NCBI GenBank assembly: GCA_025936595.1 | Contig: JAICTB010000002.1 | Span: 1-32,665 of the forward strand | DNA length: 32,665 nt | Direction: 5' to 3' | Origin: Thermoleophilia bacterium | GTDB taxonomy: Bacteria > Actinomycetota > Thermoleophilia > Gaiellales > Gaiellaceae | Shown: positions 22,975 to 30,303 of the stretch, piece by piece | Layout: each line of letters opens with the position of its first letter | Numbering within the stretch: position 1 is the first letter of the stretch | Made by a program: the position numbers and the translations under genes | Notes under the pieces: model-generated | Told to the model about the DNA's origin: nothing | Databases searched by the model: none | The model's input: the letters and a program-made list of their open reading frames with translations, nothing else

Positions 22975-24477
22975 GTGAGGATCGCGACCTACACCCGTAT
23001 CTCGACCGACGAGGAGCACCAGCCTTACTCGCTCGAGGCTCAGGCCGTGCGTCTCGCGGCCTATGTGGAGAGTCAGGAGGGCTGGCGGATCACGCGCCGC
23101 TTTACCGACCAGGCATCCGGCGCGAGCCTCGAGCGGCCCGGCCTGGAGCGGGCGTTGAAGGAGGCGGACGCGAAGCGGTTCGACCTGCTGCTCGTCTACC
23201 GCGTCGACCGCCTGTCGCGGTCGGTGCGCGGGCTCGCGCATGTGCTTGAGCAACTCGACCAGGCCGAGGTGCTCTTCCGCTCGGCGACGGAGCCGTTCGA
23301 CACCTCTAGTTCGGCGGGGCGGATGATGGTGCAGATGCTCGGCGTGTTCGCGGAGTTCGAGCGGGCGACGATTGTCGAGCGGGTGATCGCCGGCATGGAA
23401 CGCAAGGCCGCCCGCGGCGAATGGAACGGCGGCTCCGTGCCCTTCGGCTACCGCCTCGACGCCGAACGCCGCTACCTCGAACCCGAACCGGCCGAAGCAG
23501 CCGTCGTCGAGGAGATCTTCGAGCGGTACGTCGAGCGACTGCACGGCACGCAAGCGATCGCTCGCTGGCTCAGCGGGCGCGGTTACCGGACGAAGCAGAG
23601 TAAGCCGTTCAATCCGCAAGCTGTGCTGACGATCCTGCGCAACCGCGCTTATCTCGGCCAGATCAGTTTCCGCGGCACCCATCACGCCGCACCCCACACG
23701 CCGCTGATCGAGGCGGCGTTGTTCGAGCGGGCGCAGGCGATCTTGCGCGAGCGCGGCGAGGATCACTCGTTGCGCCGCTCGAACCAGTCCGACTACCTGC
23801 TCACGGGGCTCGTGAAGTGCGTCCGCTGCGGCAAGCGCTACCTCGGCGCCGCCGCGAACGGCAACGGCGGCCGCTACCGCTACTACGTCTGCTTCTCACG
23901 GCAACGCTACGGCCGAGGGACCTGTGACGCGGACAGCCTCCCCGCCGACGAGCTCGAGCAGGCAATCCTGGAGCAGCTGCAAGACCTACTCGCGCGCGAG
24001 GACGACGTGCGCGAGGCGATCAGCGTCGCCTTCGCCGACCTCACCAAACAGCAGCCGAAACGCGACGCCGAACTCACTCGCATCGACGCGGACATCCGGA
24101 AGGTCGACGAGGCGCTCGATCGCTACTTCCGCGCCTTCGAGAACGGCTCGATGCCCGAGCAGGCGTGCGCGCCCCGAATCGCCGATCTCACCAAGCGGCT
24201 CTCAGAACTTCAGGCCCGTCGCGACGAACTCGCCGCGGACGCCGCCGACACCCCTGAACCTTTGAGCGAGGACGACCTCCACGCTCTCCAAGCACACGTC
24301 GCCCAAGTGATCGCCGACGGCGAGCCCGCCGCTCGCAAGGCACTGCTGCAAGCACTCGTCGACGAGATCCGCGTCGCAAGCCGCGACGAGATCTATCCCT
24401 TCTTCACATTGCCGACGGTTCGACCACCGTACGGATCAGTGCCCCCGACAAGAATCGAACTTGTGCACACGGTTTAG
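22975..24477 (+). CDS. Large serine recombinase (site-specific integrase)
   Basis: The 500-residue protein has an N-terminal resolvase domain with catalytic Ser10 (YTRISTDEE) and the Arg-rich active-site helix YRVDRLSRS. Next is the Recombinase domain (about 165-265; GSVPFGYRLD, then LTILRNRAYLG), a zinc beta-ribbon with Cys282 and Cys285 (KCVRCGKRYLG, second pair YYVC and GTC), and a coiled coil at about 360-420. It should cut and rejoin DNA through a phosphoserine link and drive integration of the element. The GTG start follows GGAGGAG and abuts the preceding ORF. Its last roughly 12 codons (VPPTRIELVHTV) are antisense tRNA-Arg sequence, so the native C terminus may differ in an excised form. 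Confidence 0.93.
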   Translation: MRIATYTRISTDEEHQPYSLEAQAVRLAAYVESQEGWRITRRFTDQASGASLERPGLERALKEADAKRFDLLLVYRVDRLSRSVRGLAHVLEQLDQAEVLFRSATEPFDTSSSAGRMMVQMLGVFAEFERATIVERVIAGMERKAARGEWNGGSVPFGYRLDAERRYLEPEPAEAAVVEEIFERYVERLHGTQAIARWLSGRGYRTKQSKPFNPQAVLTILRNRAYLGQISFRGTHHAAPHTPLIEAALFERAQAILRERGEDHSLRRSNQSDYLLTGLVKCVRCGKRYLGAAANGNGGRYRYYVCFSRQRYGRGTCDADSLPADELEQAILEQLQDLLAREDDVREAISVAFADLTKQQPKRDAELTRIDADIRKVDEALDRYFRAFENGSMPEQACAPRIADLTKRLSELQARRDELAADAADTPEPLSEDDLHALQAHVAQVIADGEPAARKALLQALVDEIRVASRDEIYPFFTLPTVRPPYGSVPPTRIELVHTV

Positions 24478-24511
24478 GAAACCGTTGCTCTATCCACTGA
24501 GCTACGGGGGC
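24440..24511 (-). tRNA. tRNA-Arg (anticodon CCT)
   Basis: The minus strand folds into a full 72-nt cloverleaf: a perfect 7-bp acceptor stem (GCCCCCG/CGGGGGC), a 4-bp D stem (GCTC/GAGC), anticodon stem ACGGT/ACCGT with loop TTCCTAA (CCT, reads AGG), and T stem ACAAG/CTTGT with loop TTCGATT, then discriminator A. CCA is not encoded. It lies 24 bp after the L,D-transpeptidase stop on the same strand. Its 3' part overlaps the convergent recombinase gene and is repeated at 12392-12410. Confidence 0.95.
24444..24462 (-). repeat. Right copy of the 19-bp tRNA 3' direct repeat (candidate attachment site)
   Basis: This is the partner of 12392-12410. It covers the T-arm and part of the 3' acceptor strand of the tRNA, the segment most often used as the integration core by tRNA-targeting elements. 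Confidence 0.55.
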
Positions 24512-24535
24512 GCGTCGGCCCCAGCGTAACCGCCT

Positions 24536-26101
24536 CTAGTCCTCGATCGTGACGAGGGTGCCGATCGGGGTGTACGGCCACACTTTCGCGGCCGAGGCGA
24601 GCGGGAGCTCGACGCAGCCGAGGCTCTGCGGCGTGCCGAAGGAATTGCGATTGAACGCGTGCAGCGCTTCGCCGCCGTGGAAGTAGCTGATCCAGCGGAT
24701 CCCCGGATCGTTGTAGTGCGAGCCGTCGGGATTCGTGCCGCTCATCGTGCCGACCGGGATGTGCTCGAACACCGGGAACGTCCCGAGCGCGGTCGGCGCC
24801 GCCGGCACGCCGGTGTTGCCCGGCGAGGTGAGCACCACGTCGCCGTTGTGCCACAGCGTCAGGAGCTGCGGCACGTTTCGGTGCACGAAGACATAGCTGT
24901 AGCCGTCCCGGCGCTGCTTGCCCGCGACCGCGTCGACGAGCAGCGCGTGCCAGACATCGGCCCCGGCGATGCCGTCGACCGTCAGCCCGTGCTCGTCCTG
25001 GAACATCATCACCGCGCCGCGGACGATCGTGTTCGGCTCGCCGAGCCGCCAGAGCTCCTGCAGCTCGTGCGGTGTATTCGGGTAGCGCCAGGTGAACTCG
25101 CCGGCCGGCGGATCGACCGCGGCGGTGAGCTGCGCGCCCGCCGTTCGCGCAACCTCGTCGTCGTCCGGTGACCACGCGAGCGGCAGGTAGCCCTGCTCGG
25201 CGAGCAGCTGCTGCAGCCGCAGGAACGAGGCGGGCGCGACGGTCCAGCCGATCGCGCGCGACGCATCGACCGTGTCGCCGGTCGCGCTGCTGACGGCAAC
25301 CGTGTGCGGGAAGCGAACGTGCAGGCGGCTCGCGAAATGCGCGCCGAAGCCGGACGAGCGGAACTCGAGCGTGTGGCTGTCGGTCTGCAGCCAGCGGCCC
25401 GGGACGCCGGGCGAGAGCGTCGGCTGCGTCGAACCGAGCACCTCCGAGATCGGGTGCGAGAACGTGAGCCGCAGCGACGCTGACGGGTCGATCTGGGCGC
25501 CGGGCGCCGGGCTCGCGAGGACGACCGGCTCGCTCGCCGGCGGGAACCACGTCACCTTCACCGGCGCGCCGAGCCGCTCCCACGAGCGTGCGGCGACGGC
25601 TATGTCGATCGACCCCGCACGTGACTTCGCAGGCAGCGCGACGGACGTGCCGCCCACCGAGACACGGCCGTGGCCGAACGAGACCGAGCTGACCGCGGTG
25701 TCGAAGCGCACGCGCGGCGGTGCCCCCGGGCGAGCAGTCGGCCAGCGGTTGCGCACGTGCGCGACGGGCGCGTGCACCGTCAGCGTCTCGCGCCGCTCCT
25801 TGCCGAGCAGCCAGCTCGACCAGCCCGGGCGCCTGACGACGACCGCCACCGAGACCTCTTCTCCGGGTGTGACGCGTGTCGTCGGCGTCAGGCGCCCGCC
25901 GGCGACGTCGAGCCGGATCGGGCGACCTCCTGGGCCGGTCGCCCGGACGCGCTCGACCGAGCCCGCGAACGGCTGCAGGTCGATGCGCGCGAGCGCCGAG
26001 GCGTCGCCGGCGAGCGTCGCGCCCGACCAGAGATAGACGGCACCGGCGGCAGCCGCGAGCAGCGCGGCAACGGCGACGGCGGCAATCGCGGCCCGTGTCA
26101 C
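24536..26101 (-). CDS. L,D-transpeptidase (YkuD) with N-terminal anchor
   Basis: The 521-residue protein starts with one uncleaved-looking helix (AAIAAVAVAALLAAAAGAVYLW). Ig-like extracellular domains follow (residues 40-290), then a peptidoglycan-binding-like helical segment (about 293-390, LRLQQLLAEQGYLPLAWS and FQDEHGLTVDGIAG). The C-terminal YkuD domain has His481 in HAFNR and Cys496 in SLGCVELP. It would form 3-3 cross-links in peptidoglycan outside the cell. In the SxGC motif Leu replaces the usual His, a variant also known to me from other actinobacterial members. The GTG start at 26101 has a TTTGGAG SD. It is transcribed towards the tRNA gene. Confidence 0.88.
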   Translation of the reverse strand: MTRAAIAAVAVAALLAAAAGAVYLWSGATLAGDASALARIDLQPFAGSVERVRATGPGGRPIRLDVAGGRLTPTTRVTPGEEVSVAVVVRRPGWSSWLLGKERRETLTVHAPVAHVRNRWPTARPGAPPRVRFDTAVSSVSFGHGRVSVGGTSVALPAKSRAGSIDIAVAARSWERLGAPVKVTWFPPASEPVVLASPAPGAQIDPSASLRLTFSHPISEVLGSTQPTLSPGVPGRWLQTDSHTLEFRSSGFGAHFASRLHVRFPHTVAVSSATGDTVDASRAIGWTVAPASFLRLQQLLAEQGYLPLAWSPDDDEVARTAGAQLTAAVDPPAGEFTWRYPNTPHELQELWRLGEPNTIVRGAVMMFQDEHGLTVDGIAGADVWHALLVDAVAGKQRRDGYSYVFVHRNVPQLLTLWHNGDVVLTSPGNTGVPAAPTALGTFPVFEHIPVGTMSGTNPDGSHYNDPGIRWISYFHGGEALHAFNRNSFGTPQSLGCVELPLASAAKVWPYTPIGTLVTIED

Positions 26102-26158
26102 TCCAAAAGAATATGGCCGTTTTCCGCCGGGGACGAATCGCGCGTGTGCAAGCGTTTA

Positions 26159-26321
26159 GAAGCTCTCACAGAATGAGCGTTGTGCCGCCCGGCCGCGCTC
26201 GGCGCGGCGCGATGCTGTGTCCTCGGTCGTCCCGATAGTCTTGACTATCGGGAAGCCCTGCGTCCTGGCCTCGCACCACCGATCGCACCCGGATCGACGA
26301 ACGTCATTCTGTGAGAGCTTC
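26159..26321. mobile_element. MITE-like element (163 bp, 18-bp terminal inverted repeats, TTA duplication)
   Basis: GAAGCTCTCACAGAATGA at 26159-26176 is repeated exactly inverted at 26304-26321. Both ends are flanked by TTA (26156-26158 and 26322-26324), a 3-bp target duplication. The inside has no coding frame but has a perfect 10-bp hairpin (CCCGATAGTC/GACTATCGGG, 26231-26252). A TNA target and ends beginning GA fit IS5-family (IS1031/IS427-type) elements; that family link is inference. The right end is 11 bp before the amino acid transporter start. Confidence 0.75.
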
Positions 26322-26332
26322 TTACCCCACTC

Positions 26333-27565
26333 GTGGCGAACCTCGGCGTCATCCGCGGCGGTGCCCTCTACGTCGGCGCGCTGGTCGGCCCCGGCCTGCT
26401 GCTCGTACCCGCGCTCGCAGCCCAGGCGGCCGGCGCGGCGTCGATCGTCGCGTGGGGCGCCCTGCTCGTCCTCTCTGCGCCGCTCGCCGTCACCTTCGCC
26501 GCGCTCGGCGTGCGCCACCCCGTCGCAGGCGGCGTCTCGGCCTACGTCCGCGAAGGGCTCGGCGACGATGCCGCGGCCGTCACCGGCGGCTGGTTCCTCG
26601 CCGCGGTCGCACTCGGCGCGCCGGCGGTCTCGCTCATCGGCGGCTACTACGTCGCCGATCTCACCGGCTCCGGCACTCCGGTCGCCGCGGCCGTCGGCCT
26701 CGCGATGTTCGCCGCCGTGCTCGCCGCGAACCTCTTCGGCGTGCGCGTCTCGTCCGGCTTCCAGCTCGCGCTCTCGTCGGCGCTGATCGTCGTCGTTGCC
26801 GTGGCGGTCGTCGTCGCGCTGCCGTCGCGCGGCGGGGACAACTGGTCGCCGTTCGCCCCGCACGGCTGGTGGGCGATCGGCACCTCGGCCAACATCCTCG
26901 TCTGGCTGTTCGTCGGCTGGGAGGCGGTCGCCCAGCTCGCCGGCGAGTTTCGCCGGCCGGGCGTCGACCTGCCGCGGGCCGCTGCGCTCGCGTTCGGCGT
27001 CGTGACGATCCTCTACGGCGGCGTCGCGGTCGCGACGATCGGCGTCACGGCCGGTACGCACTCGCGCGTGCCGCTCGCCGACCTCATCTCCGTCGGGTTC
27101 GGCCGCGCCGGGCGCGACGCGACGGCGGTGCTCGCGGTCGCGCTCACGATGGGGACGATGAACGTCTACCTCGCCGGCACGGCGAAGCTGACCGCGGCGC
27201 TCGCCGCCGAGGGTGCGCTGCCGCTCTGGTTCGCCGGCGGCCGCGAGCGCTCGATCCCGCGCCGCCCGCTGCTCGTCTACGCGCCTGTCGTCTTCGCCGT
27301 CATCGCCGTCGTGCTCGCGGGGGTCGGGACGACGTCGGAGTTGATCCGCGCGACGTCCGCCTGCTTCATCGCCGTCTACGTGATCGCGCTGCTCTCTGCG
27401 GTACGCATCCTCGACGGGCCGGTGCGCGCCGCCGCCGCCGTCTCGCTCGTGCTCTCCGGACTCGTCGCCGTCTTCTCCGCCGCGTATCTCGCCGTCCCGG
27501 TGGTCGCCGGCGTGCTCGCGTTCGCGCTCCGGCGCCGGCTCCAGCCTCGCGCCGTCGCGGTGTAG
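26333..27565 (+). CDS. APC-superfamily amino acid transporter
   Basis: The 410-residue protein has about twelve helices and the APC helix-1 unwound motif (GALVGPGLLLVPALAAQAAG). A SAYVREGLG segment follows helix 2, as in YjeH-like (APC/AAE-type) amino acid exporters or permeases. The helix-6 region reads LFVGWEAVAQLAGEFRRPG, typical of the superfamily. It starts at GTG 26333 with no SD, because the region just before it is the MITE-like element, which may have replaced the native leader. The thioesterase gene follows 9 bp after the stop. Transport of an amino acid by proton antiport or symport is inferred from family; the substrate is unknown. Confidence 0.85.
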   Translation: MANLGVIRGGALYVGALVGPGLLLVPALAAQAAGAASIVAWGALLVLSAPLAVTFAALGVRHPVAGGVSAYVREGLGDDAAAVTGGWFLAAVALGAPAVSLIGGYYVADLTGSGTPVAAAVGLAMFAAVLAANLFGVRVSSGFQLALSSALIVVVAVAVVVALPSRGGDNWSPFAPHGWWAIGTSANILVWLFVGWEAVAQLAGEFRRPGVDLPRAAALAFGVVTILYGGVAVATIGVTAGTHSRVPLADLISVGFGRAGRDATAVLAVALTMGTMNVYLAGTAKLTAALAAEGALPLWFAGGRERSIPRRPLLVYAPVVFAVIAVVLAGVGTTSELIRATSACFIAVYVIALLSAVRILDGPVRAAAAVSLVLSGLVAVFSAAYLAVPVVAGVLAFALRRRLQPRAVAV

Positions 27566-27574
27566 CGTCGGGCC

Positions 27575-27955
27575 GTGCACGAGACGCGCATCCAGACACG
27601 CTGGACCGACTTCGACGCGCTCGGCCACCTCACGCACGTCGCCTACCCCGTGCTCCTCGACGAGGCGCGCGACTCGTTCCTCGCGAGCAGGATCGGCTCG
27701 TTCGCCGAGTGGCCGTCGGTGATCGTGCACCTCTCGGTCGACTACAAGCGGGAGATCGCGCACCCTGCGCCCGAGCTCGTGGTGCGTACGCGGGTCGCCG
27801 AGTTGGGGCGGACGAGCGTGACGTTTGAGCAAGAGGTCGTCGGCCCGGACGGCGCCGTCGCGGCGAGCTCGCGCTCGGTGCTCGTCGCCTGGGACGCCGG
27901 CGCGCGGGGCGCGCGCTCGATCGCGGACGACGAGCGCGCGAAGCTTGTCGGCTAG
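27575..27955 (+). CDS. Acyl-CoA thioesterase, 4HBT hot-dog family
   Basis: A 126-residue protein with the FcbC-type hot-dog start ETRIQTRWTDFDALGHLTHV, where the Asp and GH are the usual active-site features (RxxDxDxxGHVNN pattern), a central helix (YPVLLDEARDSFL) and beta strands to the end. Such enzymes hydrolyse acyl-CoA thioesters in the cytoplasm. Where the family often has GHVNN this one has GHLTH. It lies 9 bp after the amino acid transporter and ends in a 4-bp overlap with the convergent nagA. GTG start by position. Confidence 0.85.
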   Translation: MHETRIQTRWTDFDALGHLTHVAYPVLLDEARDSFLASRIGSFAEWPSVIVHLSVDYKREIAHPAPELVVRTRVAELGRTSVTFEQEVVGPDGAVAASSRSVLVAWDAGARGARSIADDERAKLVG

Positions 27956-29043
27956 ACCGCGACGCGGACTTCGCCCCCGACGAAGACGCGCTCGATCTCG
28001 ATGCGGTCGTTCAGGACGACGATGTCCGCCGGCGCACCGATGTCCAGCCGGCCGAGCTCCGGATCGCCGAGCACACGTGCCGGCGTGGACGTCGCGGCCT
28101 CGAGCGCGTCCTCGATCGGCACGCCGAGGTCGTGCAGGTTCCGCACCGCCTCGATCATCGTCAGCACACTGCCCGCGAGCACGCCGTCGGGACCGCGCAC
28201 GGTTCCCTCGCTCACGTGCACGTCGAGGTTGCCGAGGCTGTACGAGCCGTCCGCGACGCCGGCGCCCGTGATCGCGTCGGTGACGAGTGCGAGCCGGCCG
28301 CGCGCCGCGCGCGCGGCGACGAGGACGGTCTCCGGCGCGAGATGGATGCCGTCGACGATCACGGAGACCACGACGTCGTCGCGTGCGAGCGCCGCACCGA
28401 TGATGCCAGGATCGCGGTGCAGGAACGGTCGCATCGCGTTGAAGAGGTGAGTAACGCTGCGCGCGCCGCGGTCGAAGGCGGCGTTCGCCTGCGCAGCCGT
28501 CGCGTCGCTGTGCCCGAGTGAGACGGCGACGCCACGCTCGAGCAGCCGGTCGATCAACTGCTCCGCACCCGCAAGCTCCGGCGCGAGCGTCATCAGGCGG
28601 ACCGGCCCCGCATCGAGCAACCGCTCGAGCAGCGCCGCGTCGGGGTCGCGCCGCGACGACGCCTCGTGCGTGCCGAGCCGGTTGGGCGAGAGGAAAGGCC
28701 CCTCGAGGTGCATGCCGAGGATCCGCGGTCTCGCCTCGCCCACCGGCACCTCGCGCATCGCCGCGAGGAGTTGCTGTTCGGGGCTCGTGATCAGCGTCGG
28801 GAGGTACGCCGTCACACCAGTCTCGAGCAGCGCCTCCCCGGCGCGGCGATAGCCGGCGACGTCGGCGTCGAGGAAGTCGACGCCGCCGAAGCCGTTCACC
28901 TGGAGATCGACGAAGCCGGGCACGGCAATGCCGCGGCCGCCGGGCGACGAGACCGCGACGGCGACGACCCGGCCGTCCTTCACCTCGACGTCGCCGGCGA
29001 CGAGCAGGCCGTCGACGAGCGCCGCTTCGACTCCGAGTTTCAT
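27952..29043 (-). CDS. nagA: N-acetylglucosamine-6-phosphate deacetylase
   Basis: The 363-residue amidohydrolase-fold protein has all NagA landmarks: PGFVDLQVNGFGGVDF, HLEGPFLSPN with the metal Glu, GHSDA and THLFNAM with metal His residues, and LVTDAI with the catalytic Asp. It removes acetate from GlcNAc-6-phosphate, giving glucosamine-6-phosphate, the known effector of DasR-type regulators. The start ATG at 29043 lies 6 nt after a TAGACT -10, so the mRNA is probably leaderless. It diverges from the ABC transporter/GntR genes and shares operator sites with them. nagB is not in the window. Confidence 0.93.
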   Translation of the reverse strand: MKLGVEAALVDGLLVAGDVEVKDGRVVAVAVSSPGGRGIAVPGFVDLQVNGFGGVDFLDADVAGYRRAGEALLETGVTAYLPTLITSPEQQLLAAMREVPVGEARPRILGMHLEGPFLSPNRLGTHEASSRRDPDAALLERLLDAGPVRLMTLAPELAGAEQLIDRLLERGVAVSLGHSDATAAQANAAFDRGARSVTHLFNAMRPFLHRDPGIIGAALARDDVVVSVIVDGIHLAPETVLVAARAARGRLALVTDAITGAGVADGSYSLGNLDVHVSEGTVRGPDGVLAGSVLTMIEAVRNLHDLGVPIEDALEAATSTPARVLGDPELGRLDIGAPADIVVLNDRIEIERVFVGGEVRVAV

Positions 29044-29049
29044 CGCGCC

Positions 29050-29084
29050 AGTCTAGAAGTGGTCCTACCCGTTGGTCAATACCA
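29050..29084 (-). promoter_or_regulatory. nagA promoter with overlapping GntR operator
   Basis: On the minus strand TTGACC (29079-29074), an 18-bp spacer and TAGACT (29055-29050) form a promoter whose start would be at the nagA ATG. TGGTCAATACCA at 29073-29084 covers the -35, and a poorer copy (TGGTCCTACCC, 29060-29070) lies in the spacer. Both resemble the DasR operator TGGTCTAGACCA. Confidence 0.65.
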
Positions 29085-29127
29085 GTAATCCAATTCGTGG
29101 CGAGAGCGGGCTTGTATCCGCCCGAGC

Positions 29128-29139
29128 TGGTCTATACCA
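29128..29139 (+). promoter_or_regulatory. GntR operator before the ABC ATPase gene
   Basis: TGGTCTATACCA matches the DasR-type operator at 11 of 12 bases. It lies 9 bp before the ATPase start codon and contains a possible -10 (TATACC, 29133-29138), so repressor binding would block transcription there. Confidence 0.65.
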
Positions 29140-29148
29140 TCGCACGCG

Positions 29149-30303
29149 ATGGCGGAGATCCGGCTCGACCAGGTGACGAAGGCGTTCGGCTCGGTCACGG
29201 CCGTGGACGACGTCTCCGTGACGATCGCCGACGGCGAATTCCTCGTCCTCGTCGGGCCGTCCGGCTGCGGCAAGTCGACCCTGCTGCGGATGATCGCCGG
29301 CCTCGAACAGGCGACCGCGGGCGCGATCTGGATCGGCGAGCGAGACGTCACCGAGCTGCCGCCGCGGAGCCGCGACGTCGCAATGGTCTTCCAGACGTAC
29401 GCCCTCTATCCACACATGACGGTGCGCCAGAACATGGGCTACGGGCTGAAGGCGCGACGCACGCCGAAGCCCGAGATTGCGCGGCGCGTCGACGACGTCG
29501 CCGAGCTGCTCGGGATGAGCGATCTCCTCGACCGCCGGCCGGCGCAGCTCTCGGGCGGCCAACGCCAGCGGGTGGCGATGGGCCGCGCGATCGTGCGCCA
29601 GCCGCAGGCGTTCCTGCTCGACGAGCCGCTCTCGAATCTCGATGCGAAGCTGCGCGTCGGCATGCGCGCGTCGCTCGCACAGCTGCACCAGCGACTCGGC
29701 GTGACGACCGTCTACGTCACGCACGACCAGACAGAGGCGATGACGCTCGGCCAGCGCGTTGCCGTGATGCGGGACGGGCGCATCCTCCAGTGCGACCGGC
29801 CGCAGGCGCTCTACGGACGGCCGGAAAATCTCTTCATCGCGGCCTTCATCGGCTCGCCGGCGATGAACCTCGTCGAGGCTGCGATCGAGGGCGACACCGT
29901 GCGCTTCGGGCAGTACCGCATCCCGCTCGCGACTCGGCCTGACGCCGGGCGGGTCGTGCTCGGGATCCGGCCCGAGAGCTTCGAGGACGCGGCCTTCGCG
30001 CCGGGCCGTCCCACGATCTCCGTTCACGTGGAGGTGCTCGAGGAGCTCGGCTCGGATGCGCACGTCTTCTTCCACGTCGACGCGCCACCGAAGACCGCCG
30101 AGGTGCTGGAATCGGCTTCGGAAGGCGGTTTGCTGGCCGCCGACCGGGCACTCTTCACGGCCCGCGTCGACGCGCGCACCGCCGCCCGCGTGGGCGGCAC
30201 GCTCGCGCTCGCGGTCGACCCGGCGCGCTTCCACTTCTTCGACCCCGAGACGGGAGACCGGCTCGAGGCCGCCGCCGCTCCACAGCTCGTGGGCGCTCGT
30301 TGA
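29149..30303 (+). CDS. ABC transporter ATP-binding protein of the MalK/MsiK/UgpC type
   Basis: The 384-residue protein has Walker A GPSGCGKST (36-44), a Q-loop (VFQTYALYPH), signature LSGGQRQR (134-141), Walker B FLLDEP (155-160) and an H-loop (VTHDQTEA). A C-terminal OB/TOBE regulatory region of about 150 residues is typical of carbohydrate importers. It energises a sugar permease at the inner membrane. In actinomycetes one such ATPase (MsiK) often serves several sugar transporters. Its stop overlaps the GntR start (TTGA), so the two are translationally coupled, and the operator upstream points to amino-sugar control. The likely partners are the binding protein and permease downstream. Confidence 0.93.
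   Translation: MAEIRLDQVTKAFGSVTAVDDVSVTIADGEFLVLVGPSGCGKSTLLRMIAGLEQATAGAIWIGERDVTELPPRSRDVAMVFQTYALYPHMTVRQNMGYGLKARRTPKPEIARRVDDVAELLGMSDLLDRRPAQLSGGQRQRVAMGRAIVRQPQAFLLDEPLSNLDAKLRVGMRASLAQLHQRLGVTTVYVTHDQTEAMTLGQRVAVMRDGRILQCDRPQALYGRPENLFIAAFIGSPAMNLVEAAIEGDTVRFGQYRIPLATRPDAGRVVLGIRPESFEDAAFAPGRPTISVHVEVLEELGSDAHVFFHVDAPPKTAEVLESASEGGLLAADRALFTARVDARTAARVGGTLALAVDPARFHFFDPETGDRLEAAAAPQLVGAR

Noticed and set aside
26241..26246. TTGACT in the MITE hairpin as an outward promoter for the transporter
   Set aside because: No -10 hexamer lies 16-19 bp downstream; the sequence is explained by the hairpin.
26156..27832. 558-aa open frame on the minus strand
   Set aside because: Antisense to the transporter and thioesterase; Asp/Glu/Arg-only composition, and it runs through the MITE-like element.
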